Assembly (NCBI GenBank): GCA_014651175.1
Contig: BMWJ01000010.1
Coordinates: forward strand, 228,582-292,581
DNA: 64,000 nucleotides
Source of the DNA: Streptomyces clavifer
GTDB taxonomy: Bacteria; Actinomycetota; Actinomycetes; Streptomycetales; Streptomycetaceae
Reading direction: 5' to 3'
This document shows positions 48,122-57,658 of this stretch, one piece after another (the stretch's first letter is position 1; every line of letters begins with the position of its first letter). Position numbers and translations under genes: made by a program. The notes below the pieces were generated by a model. The model saw nothing but the letters and a program-made list of their open reading frames with translations. It was not told where the DNA came from and searched no databases.

Positions 48122-49347
48122 CGCGCGGGCACGATCCGTCCGGTGACCTCCCCGAGCTCCACCCGCGTCCCGTGCGGTCCGGGCGCCCACGCGGACAGCG
48201 TCACGGTGTCGCCGTCCTCCAGGAACGTCCGCTTGCCCTCGGGCAGGTCCAGCGGATCGCGGCCGTTCCAGGTGAGCTCGAGCAGGGAGCCGCGCTCGCC
48301 CGGCTCCGCGCCGCTGACGGTGCCGGAGCCGTACAGGTCGCCCGTGCGCAGCGAGGCGCCGTTCACCGTCATCTGCGCCAGCTGCTGGGCCGCCGTCCAG
48401 TACATGGAGGAGAACGGCGGTTCGGAGACCACCTGCCCGTTGATCGCGACCGAGATCCGGATGTCGAAGCCGCCGGGCTCCTCCTCGTCCGCGTCGTCCA
48501 GGTAGGGGAGCAGCCCGACGTCCCGGGCGGGCGGCGCCGTGCGGGCCGCGTCCAGGGCCTCCAGCGGGGTCACCCACGCCGACACGGAGGTCGCGAAGGA
48601 CTTGCCGAGGAACGGGCCGAGCGGCACGTACTCCCAGGCCTGGATGTCCCGCGCCGACCAGTCGTTGAGCAGACTCAGCCCGAACACGTGCTCGCGGAAG
48701 TCCCCGAGCGCGACCGGGGAGCCCTGCCGCGAAGGGACGCCGACGACGAAGCCGACCTCGGCCTCGATGTCCAGCTTCACCGAGGGGCCGAAGACGGGGA
48801 CCGGGTCGCTGGGCGCCTTCCGCTGACCGGACGGGCGCACCACCTCCGTGCCGGACACCACGACCGTGCCCGCACGCCCGTGGTAACCGATCGGCAGGTG
48901 CTTCCAGTTGGGGGTGAGCGCCGCGCCGTCCGGCCGGAAGATCCGGCCGACGTTGGTGGCGTGGTGCTCACTGGCGTAGAAGTCGACGTAGTCCGCCACC
49001 TCGTAGGGCAGGTGCATCGTCACCGCGTCGAGCGGGTGCAGCAGGGGCTCTATGTCCGGGCGGTGCGCAGGGACGGTCACCCACGCGGTGAGCGCGCGCC
49101 GCACGTCCCGCCAGGCGGTCCGGCCCGCCGCCAGGAGCGGCATCAGGCCGGGCTGCGCCAGCAGTCGGGCGTACGGCGATCCGAGCGCCTGCGCGGCGGC
49201 TCCGGCGTCCAGCACGTGGCCGCCGATGCGGACACCGACCCTGCGGTCGTCCGGGTGCTCGGGGGTGGAGAACACGCCGTACGGGAGGTGGTGCGGACCG
49301 AAGGGGTCGCCCTCGGCCAGATCGAGCGGGCTGCTCTGCTCGGGCAT
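48118..49347 (-). CDS. fahA: Fumarylacetoacetase
   Basis: 409 residues. N-terminal FAH-N domain (SPLDLAEGDPFGPHHLPYGVFS) is followed by the catalytic FAH domain with YVDFYASEHHATNVGRIFRPDG, the metal ligands in KLDIEAEVGFVVGV, and FGLSLLNDWSARDIQAWEYVPLGPFLGKSFATSVSAWVTPLEAL. It hydrolyses 4-fumarylacetoacetate to fumarate and acetoacetate, the last step of tyrosine and homogentisate breakdown. Other pathway genes (hmgA, hpd) are not in this window. The gene may be coupled to the small frame downstream. Confidence 0.95.
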   Translation of the reverse strand: MPEQSSPLDLAEGDPFGPHHLPYGVFSTPEHPDDRRVGVRIGGHVLDAGAAAQALGSPYARLLAQPGLMPLLAAGRTAWRDVRRALTAWVTVPAHRPDIEPLLHPLDAVTMHLPYEVADYVDFYASEHHATNVGRIFRPDGAALTPNWKHLPIGYHGRAGTVVVSGTEVVRPSGQRKAPSDPVPVFGPSVKLDIEAEVGFVVGVPSRQGSPVALGDFREHVFGLSLLNDWSARDIQAWEYVPLGPFLGKSFATSVSAWVTPLEALDAARTAPPARDVGLLPYLDDADEEEPGGFDIRISVAINGQVVSEPPFSSMYWTAAQQLAQMTVNGASLRTGDLYGSGTVSGAEPGERGSLLELTWNGRDPLDLPEGKRTFLEDGDTVTLSAWAPGPHGTRVELGEVTGRIVPAR

Positions 49348-49472
49348 CTGTTGCTGCCTCGCTTTCCAGGTCGCTTGAGGGACACGTTACGTCGGCGACG
49401 CCACCCCGCGGCAGTGCCTCAAGCCTGCGTAATGCCCGGAAAGTCACCCCGTACTCCCCTTGCCCGGGCCCG

Positions 49473-51467
49473 TCACCCGGCCGTGCGCGGGATCCTCTTC
49501 TCCCAGGTCCGGTGGAAGACGATCTCGTCGCCGTCCTTGCACACGACCTCGTTGGACGTGATGAAGTCGTCCGCGTCCGCGCTCGTCTCCGAACGCGTCT
49601 CGACCCGTGCGTCCCAGGACATCTCCGGCCGGTGCAGCCGGATCGTCCAGTCCGAGCGGGCCCGTGCCGACAGCGGGTCGTCCTCCTGGACCGTGTAGGT
49701 CTCCACCGCGTCCTCGGTGAATTCGAGCCCGTCCGGGTAGACCCGCGTACCGCCGTAGCGCGGATCGACCTCCAGGCGCCATTCGCCCTTGGCGACGTCG
49801 CGGACCACCAGACGCTCCGGGCGCTGCTCGTCGAGCGTGACCGGGAAGACCACCCCGAGCGGTTCCGACTGCTCCGGTTCGCCGAAGGTGATCGCCGGGT
49901 CCTCCGTGTGCCGGCGCACCGGGAGTTCGACGAGGCTGCCGTCCGCGTCGAGCGTGAAGCCGTCCGAGCCGGCCTGCGGCCAGATCCACGGCCAGTACGA
50001 GGACGAGACGGCGAGCCTGATCCGGTGGCCGGGCGGGAAGGTGTGCCCGACGCCGTTCAGCTCGAACGCCACGTCCTCGGTCTCGCCGACGGGCCAGTCC
50101 TCCGACCGGTCCCGCCCGTGCCGGGCCGACAGGTTGAGCACTCCCCGGGTCACCAGGGTCGAGGCGCCGTCCGGGGCCACGTCGCACAGCCGGGCGATCG
50201 CCTGGCCGCGCGGTACGTCCATCCGGACGCGCAGCTTCACCCGGGGCCTGCCGAGGATCTCGATGGGCGCCTCGGCGACGGGGAACTCGAAGCACACCGA
50301 CTTGGCGTCCTCGTCGCGCTGGTCGGGGGGCAGGTCGGCGTCGTTGCCGAACGGGAAGAAGCGGCCCGCGTCCAGCCCCGTCTGCTGCGGCGAGCGGACG
50401 ATCTGCGGACCCCCCTGGAGGGCGTACGCCACCGGTGCGACGTTCTCCGACGGCCACCGCGCGTCGCCGACCCAGCGGCCGGGCAGCGTCTCGTAGACCG
50501 TGGCGGGGCGGTGCGAGCCGCTGATCCAGGACCGCAGCAGGGGCTCGTTCATCACCCCGGTGTCCTCGTCCTTGAGGTGCTGGTCCCACCAGCGCAGCGT
50601 CTCCTGGAGGAAACCGATCGCGGGCCCCGGCGGCAGCCCCCGGTCCGGGTACTGGTGCGACCAGGGCCCGATCAGCCCACGCACCTTCCCGGGGTCCAGG
50701 TGCTCGACGAGCCGCAGGACGGTGTCGCGGTACGGGTCGTGCCAGCCGCCGACGGCCAGGACGCTCGCCTCGATGGCGCCGTAGTCCTCGCACACGCTGC
50801 CGTGCTTCCAGTAGTCGTCACGGGTCTGGTGCGACAGCCAGGTGTGGATGAACGGATCGACCGCCTCGAGCCGCCTCAGCCACATGTCCTTCCAGTCGTC
50901 GCCGACGTCGGCCGGGTCCGGGGGGCGGGAGACGAAGGCCAGCATGGTGGCCGCCCAGGCGTGCATGTCGACGGCGAGGACGGAGCCGCCCATGTAGTGG
51001 ACGTCGTTGTCGTAGCGGTCGTCCGCCGAGCAGACGGTGACGACCGCCTTCAGCGGCTCCGGGGCCAGAGCGGCGATCTGGAGCGAGTTGAAGCCGCCCC
51101 ACGAGATGCCGAACATGCCGACCCGGCCCGTGCACCACTCCTGCCGGGCGAGCCAGTGCACCACGGCGACGCCGTCCGCGAGCTCCGTCGCGTCGTACTC
51201 GTCGCCCGGCATGCCCTCGCTGTTGCCGTGCCCGCGCACGTCGACCCGCACGGAGGCGTAGCCGTGGCCCGCGTACCAGGGGTGGCGCTGCCAGTCGCGC
51301 GGCGCCGTCCAGTCGCTCAGCCGGTAGGGCAGGTACTCCAGCAGCGCGGGCACCGGCTCGTCCGTGACCGGCCGCCAGATCCGGGCGTACAGCTGGGTGC
51401 CGTCCGACAAGGGGATGTAGAGGTCCTCGTGGGTCGTCTCGTACGGGAATTCGGTGCGGATCTGCAT
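49473..51467 (-). CDS. CocE/NonD family hydrolase (X-Pro dipeptidyl-peptidase-like)
   Basis: 664 residues from ATG 51467. The alpha/beta-hydrolase N-terminal half contains the nucleophile elbow GISWGG (about residue 117), a catalytic Asp near GWHDPYRD and His in GPWSHQYP. The C-terminal galactose-binding-like domain (PepX_C) has RVKLRVRMDVPRGQAIARLCDV and the FPPGHRIRLAVSSSYWPW motif. Members hydrolyse esters or Xaa-Pro peptide bonds; no signal peptide is seen, so it is cytoplasmic. It follows the peptide transporter by 8 nt, so import and hydrolysis of peptides is likely. Confidence 0.9.
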   Translation of the reverse strand: MQIRTEFPYETTHEDLYIPLSDGTQLYARIWRPVTDEPVPALLEYLPYRLSDWTAPRDWQRHPWYAGHGYASVRVDVRGHGNSEGMPGDEYDATELADGVAVVHWLARQEWCTGRVGMFGISWGGFNSLQIAALAPEPLKAVVTVCSADDRYDNDVHYMGGSVLAVDMHAWAATMLAFVSRPPDPADVGDDWKDMWLRRLEAVDPFIHTWLSHQTRDDYWKHGSVCEDYGAIEASVLAVGGWHDPYRDTVLRLVEHLDPGKVRGLIGPWSHQYPDRGLPPGPAIGFLQETLRWWDQHLKDEDTGVMNEPLLRSWISGSHRPATVYETLPGRWVGDARWPSENVAPVAYALQGGPQIVRSPQQTGLDAGRFFPFGNDADLPPDQRDEDAKSVCFEFPVAEAPIEILGRPRVKLRVRMDVPRGQAIARLCDVAPDGASTLVTRGVLNLSARHGRDRSEDWPVGETEDVAFELNGVGHTFPPGHRIRLAVSSSYWPWIWPQAGSDGFTLDADGSLVELPVRRHTEDPAITFGEPEQSEPLGVVFPVTLDEQRPERLVVRDVAKGEWRLEVDPRYGGTRVYPDGLEFTEDAVETYTVQEDDPLSARARSDWTIRLHRPEMSWDARVETRSETSADADDFITSNEVVCKDGDEIVFHRTWEKRIPRTAG

Positions 51468-51475
51468 GGCATACC

Positions 51476-52975
51476 TCAGTGGACGGGGTGCATGGTGCGC
51501 TTCAGCCAGGGAGCGGCGGCGATGACGGCCACACCGGCGGCCACCGCGATTGCGCCATTGACACCGAAGTAGGCGGGGTTGGAGACCTCGCCGTACAGCT
51601 TCACGATCTGTGCCTGGATCCCGTTGGCGAGGGCCAGGGACAGGAACCACAGGGCCATCGTCTGGCTGGCGAAGGCCTTGGGGGCGAGCTTCGTGGTGGC
51701 GGACATGCCGGAGGTCTCCAGGAGGACGTCTCCGAGCCCGAGGAGCAGGTAGGAGCCGACGATCCACCACGCGGCCATCCGGTAGGTGTCGTCGGCGTGT
51801 CCGGAGGTCGGCAGGACCATCAGGAGGAAGGACAGGCCGCCGAGGATCACCCCGATCGCGATCTTGTTCGAGGCGTGCGGCTGGCGTGGCCCCATCCGGG
51901 CCCACACGGTGGCCACGACGGGCGCCAGCGCGACCTCGAAGGCGCCCAGCGCGGAGGCGTACCAGCTCGCCGGGAAGTGGAAGCCGAAGATCTCCGTACG
52001 GGCGTTGGTCGAGGCGAGCAGCATCATCGTCGAGTACGCCTGGAAGAGGATGAAGTTGAAGACGACGGACGCGAGGAACAGCACGACGTACGGCCGCAGC
52101 CGGCCGCGTTCCTCCGCGGTCACCCGGGGGCTCCGGAACATGACCACGAAGTACACGACGGGTGCGATCACCGACACCAGGGTGAGCACGTCGACGAAGC
52201 GGTCCATGGTGAGCCACCCGGCCAGCGTCAGGGCCGTCGCCACGAGGGCGGTCACGACGACGCCCGCCGTGATCCGCAGCACCGCCCGGCGCATCGGGCC
52301 GGGCGCCAGGGCGTACTCGGCGCCGTGCTTTCGCCCGGCCAGGTGACGCCTCCCCAGTACGTACTGGATCAGACCGAGCGTCATGCCGACCGCGGCGGCC
52401 GAGAAGCCCCAGTGCCAGCTCGCGTGCTCGCCGAGCCAGCCGGTGACCAGCGGACCGGCGAAGGCGCCGATGTTGATGCCCATGTAGTAGAGCGCGAACC
52501 CGGCGTCCCGGCGCTCGTCCTCGGTGCCGTAGAGCTTGCCGACCATGGAGGCCACATTGGGCTTGAGCAGACCCGTTCCGGCGCTGATCAGGCCGAGGCC
52601 CACCCAGGTCATCGTGGCCGTCGGCACGGCCATCGCGTAGTGGCCGCAGGCGATGAGGACGCCGCCGTACAGGACGGCGCGGTAGGAGCCGAGGATCCGG
52701 TCGGCCAGCCAGCCGCCCGCCACGGAGACCAGGTAGACGAGGGTGCCGTACGCGGCGGACACGGAGGCGGCGGTGCCCGGGTCCATCCCCATGCCGCCGT
52801 TCGCGACGGTGTCGGCGAAGAAGAGGACCAGGATGGCCTGCATCCCGAGGAACGAGAACCGCTCCCAGACCTCCAGGCCGGACAGGGTCATCAGGCCCCG
52901 TGGCTGGCCGAAGAAGGCATGGTCGTCACCGGGAGGCGGGCTGGCCGGCTCGGTACCGGTCGTGGTGTGGGACAA
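51476..52975 (-). CDS. Proton-dependent oligopeptide (POT/PTR) family transporter
   Basis: 499 residues with about 14 helices. POT signatures are visible: FFGQPRGLMTLSGLEVWERFSFLGMQAILVLFF (ExxERFxYYG-like, here EVWERFSFLG), GGWLADRILGSYRAVLYGG, and GINIGAFAGPLVTGWLGE. It imports di- and tripeptides with protons. The start chosen is TTG at 52975 with GGAG 8 nt upstream, since no ATG or GTG lies in a sensible place; an alternative frame start further upstream lacks support. It forms an operon with the CocE-type hydrolase. Confidence 0.9.
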   Translation of the reverse strand: MSHTTTGTEPASPPPGDDHAFFGQPRGLMTLSGLEVWERFSFLGMQAILVLFFADTVANGGMGMDPGTAASVSAAYGTLVYLVSVAGGWLADRILGSYRAVLYGGVLIACGHYAMAVPTATMTWVGLGLISAGTGLLKPNVASMVGKLYGTEDERRDAGFALYYMGINIGAFAGPLVTGWLGEHASWHWGFSAAAVGMTLGLIQYVLGRRHLAGRKHGAEYALAPGPMRRAVLRITAGVVVTALVATALTLAGWLTMDRFVDVLTLVSVIAPVVYFVVMFRSPRVTAEERGRLRPYVVLFLASVVFNFILFQAYSTMMLLASTNARTEIFGFHFPASWYASALGAFEVALAPVVATVWARMGPRQPHASNKIAIGVILGGLSFLLMVLPTSGHADDTYRMAAWWIVGSYLLLGLGDVLLETSGMSATTKLAPKAFASQTMALWFLSLALANGIQAQIVKLYGEVSNPAYFGVNGAIAVAAGVAVIAAAPWLKRTMHPVH

Positions 52976-53131
52976 AGCGGCAACTCCTGATCGTATGAGC
53001 TGATCCCGAACATACCGGCGGTGGCGGGAAGGCGCCCACGGTGATCCAAAGGCGACCGGATACGCTGACTTGAGTGAGGACACCGACACATCGACATTCC
53101 GTGTGATCGTCAGCAGACAGGAGATCCCCTC

Positions 53132-54142
53132 GTGACCGTCGTCGGGCCGTTCGGACTGCGCGTGCGGGACCAGGCGCTTGAGGCCGATGTCCAGGCCGGC
53201 TTGGCCGCTGTCGAGGCGGGGCTGCTGGACGCCACGAAGAGCGAGGTCCCGTTCATCACGGAGGCCGCCCAGCACCTCGTCAGCGCGGGCGGCAAGCGGT
53301 TCCGGCCGCTGCTGGTGATGCTGGCGTCCCAGTTCGGTGACCCGGACGCGCCGGGAGTCGTCCCCGCGGCCGTCGTCGTCGAGCTGACCCACCTGGCCAC
53401 GCTGTACCACGACGACGTGATGGACGAGGCGGACGTACGCCGAGGGGTGGAGAGCGCGAACACCCGCTGGGGCAACTCCGTCGCCGTCCTGACGGGTGAC
53501 TTCCTCTTCGCCCGCGCCTCGCACATCCTGGCCGACCTCGGCCCCGAGGCCGTACGCATCCAGGCCGAGGCGTTCGAGCGACTGGTCACCGGCCAGATCC
53601 TGGAGACCGCGGGCCCGCGCGACGGCCGCGACCCGGTCGACCACTACATGGACGTGCTCGGCGGCAAGACCGGTTCGCTGGTCGCCGTGTCCGGGCGCTT
53701 CGGCGCCCTGATGGCGGGCGCCGACGAATCCGTCGTCGACATCCTCACCCAGTACGGCGAGCGGCTCGGCATCGCCTTCCAGCTCGCCGACGACGTGCTC
53801 GACATCGCCTCCGACTCCCACGAGTCCGGCAAGACGCCCGGCACGGACCTGCGCGAGGGCATCCCCACCCTTCCGGTCCTCCGCCTCCGCGCACGGGCGG
53901 AGGCCGAAGGCAGACCGGACGACCTGGAGCTCGTCGAGCTCCTCGACGGCGACCTCAGCGACGACGACCGGCTCGCGGAGGCGCTGCGCAGGCTGCGCGC
54001 CCACCCGGCGCTGGAGCAGGCGCGGCGGGACACCATCCGCTACGCGCAGGAGGCGCGGGCGACGCTGGCACCACTGCCCGAGTGCTACGCGAAGGCCGCG
54101 CTCGAAGAGCTGTGCGACGCCGTGGTGCACCGCGCGGGCTGA
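53132..54142 (+). CDS. Polyprenyl diphosphate synthase (trans, long chain)
   Basis: 336 residues from GTG 53132 (AGGAG upstream). The first aspartate-rich motif is LYHDDVMDEAD, preceded by GKRFRPLL, and the second is FQLADDVLDIASD, with KTGSLVAVSGRFGA between. The residues before the first DDxxD are small (LATLYHDD), consistent with a long product. It makes the all-trans C45-type tail of menaquinone, though other long-chain isoprenoids are possible. No partner subunit is adjacent, so it is probably homodimeric. It is divergent from the peptide transporter and ends in the hairpin at 54207-54230. Confidence 0.88.
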   Translation: MTVVGPFGLRVRDQALEADVQAGLAAVEAGLLDATKSEVPFITEAAQHLVSAGGKRFRPLLVMLASQFGDPDAPGVVPAAVVVELTHLATLYHDDVMDEADVRRGVESANTRWGNSVAVLTGDFLFARASHILADLGPEAVRIQAEAFERLVTGQILETAGPRDGRDPVDHYMDVLGGKTGSLVAVSGRFGALMAGADESVVDILTQYGERLGIAFQLADDVLDIASDSHESGKTPGTDLREGIPTLPVLRLRARAEAEGRPDDLELVELLDGDLSDDDRLAEALRRLRAHPALEQARRDTIRYAQEARATLAPLPECYAKAALEELCDAVVHRAG

Positions 54143-54206
54143 CGCCCGGCCGGCCGCGCGAGCCCCCGCCCGTTCGGCCGACCCCTACTGGATGGCCGAT
54201 TTCCTG

Positions 54207-54230
54207 CCCCTCCGTGTCATACCGGAGGGG
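54207..54230 (+). terminator. Polyprenyl synthase terminator
   Basis: An 8-bp perfect stem CCCCTCCG / CGGAGGGG with an 8-nt loop, extendable by three further pairs. It lies 65 nt after the stop. Confidence 0.65.
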
Positions 54231-54382
54231 TAGGCACAGTTGATCCCGCGGGCTGACGCCTGAAGCCGTTCGATTTGGTCAGATGGAGAACAACCACTCC
54301 TGACCACATCGGGTGAGAATGGCGGCGGGGAGTGGACGAGTGCAACGGGATGGCAGCCGCCGACCACGGAGGTAGGGCACAC

Positions 54383-55621
54383 ATGGCACCGAACGACAGC
54401 GCGGAGACCACCGGCGAGGCCACGGGCACTGTCGTGGTCCGGCGCAAGGCAGCGCGCTACATCGTCCCCGTCGCGGTGGCGGGAGTGGCGGCGGCGACGA
54501 TCGGACTCGTCCCGGCACTCGCCGACTCCGGCGACCCCCAGCTGCCGAAGATCACGGCGCAGGAACTCATCGAGAGGATCGCCGCGTCGGACGAGCAGCA
54601 GCTCTCCGGCACGGTGAAGATCAGCACCGACCTCGGCATCCCGTCCTTCGGCGGGCTCACCGACTCCTTCCTGCCGGGCGCCGGCGCGGCCGACAGCACG
54701 TCGAGCGCCGCTCCCGACACCAAGCTGATGGAGCTCGCCTCCGGTACGCACACGCTCCGCGTAGCGGCCGACGGCCCCGACAAGCAGCGCCTGTCCATCC
54801 TCGGCGAAGGCTCCGAGTACAGCCTGATCCACAACGCGGGCGAGGTCTGGGCGTACGACAGCGCGAGCAACGAGGCGTACCACGCGCAGTCCGGCCAGGC
54901 CGGGCCCAAGGGCGGGAAGGCCGAGGAGCGCACGGCGCCGGAGGGGGTGCCGACCACGCCGAAGGCGCTGGCCGAGGAGGCCCTCGCCGCGGTGGGCGAC
55001 ACCACGTCCGTCACCGTCGACGGCACGGCGCAGGTGGCCGGCCGCGACGCGTACCAGCTGCTGATCAAGCCCAAGCAGTCCGGTTCCACGATCGGTTCGA
55101 TCCGGGTCGCGGTGGACGCCCGGAACGGCGTGCCGCTCAAGTTCACCCTGGCCCCGAGCAGCGGTGGCAAGGCCGCGATCGACGCCGGATTCACCAAGGT
55201 CGACTTCTCGAAGCCCGACGCGTCCTCGTTCTCCTTCACCCCGCCCAAGGGCGCGAAGGTGACCGAGGCCGAGGAGCTGAAGGCCGGGGCGGAGAAGGAC
55301 GGTGCGGCGGACAAGGCCCACGAGGACCTGTCCGCGCTGGAGGACTTCCGGGGCCTCAACGTCATCGGCGAGGGCTGGAGCGCGGTCGCCGAGATCGACA
55401 TCCCCGGTGGCTCCGGGCTCCCCGCGGGGGGCTCCGGCGATGTGCCCGCCCAGGCCCAGCAGTTCCTGGACGCCCTCGGCGACAAGGTCACCGGCGACTT
55501 CGGCTCGGGCACGGTCTTCAAGACCCGCCTGGTCAACGCGCTGATGACGGACGACGGCAAGGTCTACATCGGCGCGGTCACCAAGGACGCGCTGGTGAAG
55601 GCCGCCGACACCGCCAAGTAG
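54383..55621 (+). CDS. LolA-like / outer-membrane-carrier-fold envelope protein
   Basis: 412 residues from ATG 54383, with GGAGG upstream. A cytoplasmic N-terminus (about 20) precedes a hydrophobic segment (YIVPVAVAGVAAATIGLVPALA) that is either a signal peptide or anchor; no lipobox Cys is present. The rest has the LolA-like half-barrel with repeated beta strands (GTHTLRVAADGPDKQRLSIL, IRVAVDARNGVPLKFTL). Related proteins occur beside ABC-2 transporters in actinomycetes, as here, and may carry lipid or signals; function is not established. A strong hairpin follows. Confidence 0.75.
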   Translation: MAPNDSAETTGEATGTVVVRRKAARYIVPVAVAGVAAATIGLVPALADSGDPQLPKITAQELIERIAASDEQQLSGTVKISTDLGIPSFGGLTDSFLPGAGAADSTSSAAPDTKLMELASGTHTLRVAADGPDKQRLSILGEGSEYSLIHNAGEVWAYDSASNEAYHAQSGQAGPKGGKAEERTAPEGVPTTPKALAEEALAAVGDTTSVTVDGTAQVAGRDAYQLLIKPKQSGSTIGSIRVAVDARNGVPLKFTLAPSSGGKAAIDAGFTKVDFSKPDASSFSFTPPKGAKVTEAEELKAGAEKDGAADKAHEDLSALEDFRGLNVIGEGWSAVAEIDIPGGSGLPAGGSGDVPAQAQQFLDALGDKVTGDFGSGTVFKTRLVNALMTDDGKVYIGAVTKDALVKAADTAK

Positions 55622-55635
55622 TACACGCCGTACGC

Positions 55636-55672
55636 CACCGCCCCGCCGTACCCTCCGTACGGCGGGGCGGTG
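55636..55672 (+). terminator. Attenuator-like hairpin between the LolA-like gene and the ABC genes
   Basis: A perfect 16-bp stem CACCGCCCCGCCGTAC / GTACGGCGGGGCGGTG with a 5-nt loop, further extendable with a bulge. It lies in the 80-nt gap before the ABC ATPase and so could reduce readthrough. Confidence 0.8.
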
Positions 55673-55701
55673 CGTACACGGCGGGAAGAGGACGAGAGCC
55701 C

Positions 55702-56691
55702 ATGACCGACACGGCGGCCGGGACACGGGTGGCGGGGCCCGGCGGGGAGACGGCCGCGGCCGTGATCGAGACCCGCGGCCTCACCAAGCGCTACCGCGGC
55801 GGCCGGCCGGCCGTCGACGGGCTCGACCTGCGCGTCCCCGGCGGCAGCGTCTTCGGCTTCCTCGGCCCCAACGGCTCCGGCAAGACCACCACCATCCGGA
55901 TGCTCCTGGGCCTCATCGACCCGAGCGCCGGCACCGCGCGCGTCCTCGGGAGCCCCATGCCGGCCGCCGCCCGCACGGTCCTCCCGCACGTCGGCGCGCT
56001 GATCGAAGGCCCCGCCCCCTACGGGTTCCTGACCGGCCGGGACAACCTGGTGCGCTACGACTCCGCGGACGCGGCGGCCGATCCGCGCACCCGCCGCGCA
56101 CGCGTCGACCGCGCCCTGGAGCGGGTCGGCCTCGCGGCCGCCGCGGGCAAGAAGGCCAAGGCGTACTCGCTCGGCATGAAACAGCGCCTCGGACTCGCCG
56201 CCGCGCTCCTCCAGCCGCGCAGACTGCTCGTCCTGGACGAGCCGACCAACGGTCTCGACCCGCAGGGCATGCGCGAGATCCGCTCCCTGATCCGCGAGCT
56301 GGCGGCCGAGGGAACGACCGTCTTCCTCTCCTCCCACCTGCTCGACGAGATCGAACAGGTCTGCACCCACGCCGCGGTGATGGCACGCGGCCGGCTCCTC
56401 GTCCAGGGCCCGGTCGCCGATCTCGCCGCGGGGGCGCGCGGCCGGCTCGCCGTCACCACCCCCGACCCGGGCGCCGCCGCCCGCATCCTCGGGGAGCACG
56501 GAGCGACCGGCCTCCTGACCGACGGGGACCGGGTGAGCGCCGACGCGCCGCCCGGCGGCGTGGAACTCGCCGACCTCAACGCGGCCCTGGTGCGCGGTGG
56601 CGTCCGCGTACGGTCCTTCGGTGTCGAACGGGCCTCGCTGGAGGACGCCTTCGTCGCACTCACCGGAGAGGGATTCGATGTCGCAGGCTGA
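55702..56691 (+). CDS. ABC transporter ATP-binding protein (ABC-2 type)
   Basis: 329 residues. Walker A GPNGSGKTTT, Q-loop region, signature YSLGMKQR, Walker B LLVLDEPTNGLD and H-loop SSHLLDEIEQ are all intact. The C-terminal domain (about 230-329) is typical of drug/lipid-export ATPases of the CcmA/NatA group. It pairs with the permease overlapping its 3' end by 14 nt. The substrate is not inferable. Confidence 0.93.
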   Translation: MTDTAAGTRVAGPGGETAAAVIETRGLTKRYRGGRPAVDGLDLRVPGGSVFGFLGPNGSGKTTTIRMLLGLIDPSAGTARVLGSPMPAAARTVLPHVGALIEGPAPYGFLTGRDNLVRYDSADAAADPRTRRARVDRALERVGLAAAAGKKAKAYSLGMKQRLGLAAALLQPRRLLVLDEPTNGLDPQGMREIRSLIRELAAEGTTVFLSSHLLDEIEQVCTHAAVMARGRLLVQGPVADLAAGARGRLAVTTPDPGAAARILGEHGATGLLTDGDRVSADAPPGGVELADLNAALVRGGVRVRSFGVERASLEDAFVALTGEGFDVAG

Positions 56692-57556
56692 GTCCGTCGC
56701 GGCGGCACCCCGCGTGCCACGCCGCGCCTTGTGGACCCTTGGGATCCTCCGCTCCGAACTGACCATGACCCTTCGCAGGGGGCGCACCCTGGCCCTGCTG
56801 GCGGTGCTGGCCGCCGTCCCCGTACTCGTCGGGATCGCGGTACGGATCGAGACGGGCGACGGCTCGGGGCCGGGCGGGGGAGGCGGCCCCGCGTTCCTCG
56901 CCCAGATCACCAACAACGGGCTCTTCCTGGTCTTCGCCGCACTCTCCGCGACGCTCCCCGTCTTCCTCCCGATGGCGGTCGGCGTCGTCGCGGGCGACTC
57001 CGTCGCCGGTGAGGCGAGTGGGGGCACCCTGCGCTACCTGCTGGTCGCCCCCGCGGGCCGCACCCGGCTCCTGGTGGCGAAGTACGCGTCCGTGCTGGTG
57101 TTCTGCCTCGTGGCGACGGCGGTCGTGGCGGTCTCGGCGCTCGCGGTGGGGGCGGCGCTCTTCCCCGTCGGCGAGGTCACCACGATCTCGGGGACCCGGA
57201 TCGGCTTCGGTGAGGGACTCCTGCGGGCCGGACTGATCGCGGTGGTGGTGGCGGCGTCCCTGACCGGGTTCGCGGCCCTGGGACTGTTCGTCTCGACGCT
57301 CACCGACAGCGGGATCGCGGCGATGGCGGCCACGGTCGGCGTGCTGATCACCGTGCAGATCCTGGACACGATGCCGCAGCTGGAGGGGATCCACCCGTAT
57401 CTCTTCCCGCACTACTGGCTGTCCTTCACGGACCTGCTGCGCGACCCGGTCCGCTGGGACGAGATCGTCGGTAACCTCGGTCTGCAGGCGGTGTACGCGG
57501 CGGTGTTCGGCTCTGCGGCCTGGGCACGGTTCACGACGAGGGACATCACCGTCTGA
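56678..57556 (+). CDS. ABC-2 type transporter permease
   Basis: 292 residues from ATG 56678. Six hydrophobic segments are present, with GDSVAGEASGGTLRYLLVAPAGRTRLLVAKY matching the ABC-2 permease loop between helices. It overlaps the end of the ATPase gene, and with it forms an export complex in the cytoplasmic membrane. It is followed by a 207-bp gap containing a palindrome and the TetR gene. Confidence 0.9.
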   Translation: MSQAESVAAAPRVPRRALWTLGILRSELTMTLRRGRTLALLAVLAAVPVLVGIAVRIETGDGSGPGGGGGPAFLAQITNNGLFLVFAALSATLPVFLPMAVGVVAGDSVAGEASGGTLRYLLVAPAGRTRLLVAKYASVLVFCLVATAVVAVSALAVGAALFPVGEVTTISGTRIGFGEGLLRAGLIAVVVAASLTGFAALGLFVSTLTDSGIAAMAATVGVLITVQILDTMPQLEGIHPYLFPHYWLSFTDLLRDPVRWDEIVGNLGLQAVYAAVFGSAAWARFTTRDITV

Positions 57557-57658
57557 GCCCTGCGGGACGGACTCGTCAGGGACCGTCCGTGCCGTCGGCC
57601 GGTCGAGCCGTCCCCCGATCGGCTCGTCGCGGCACGAACGGCACGAACGGTGTACAGC

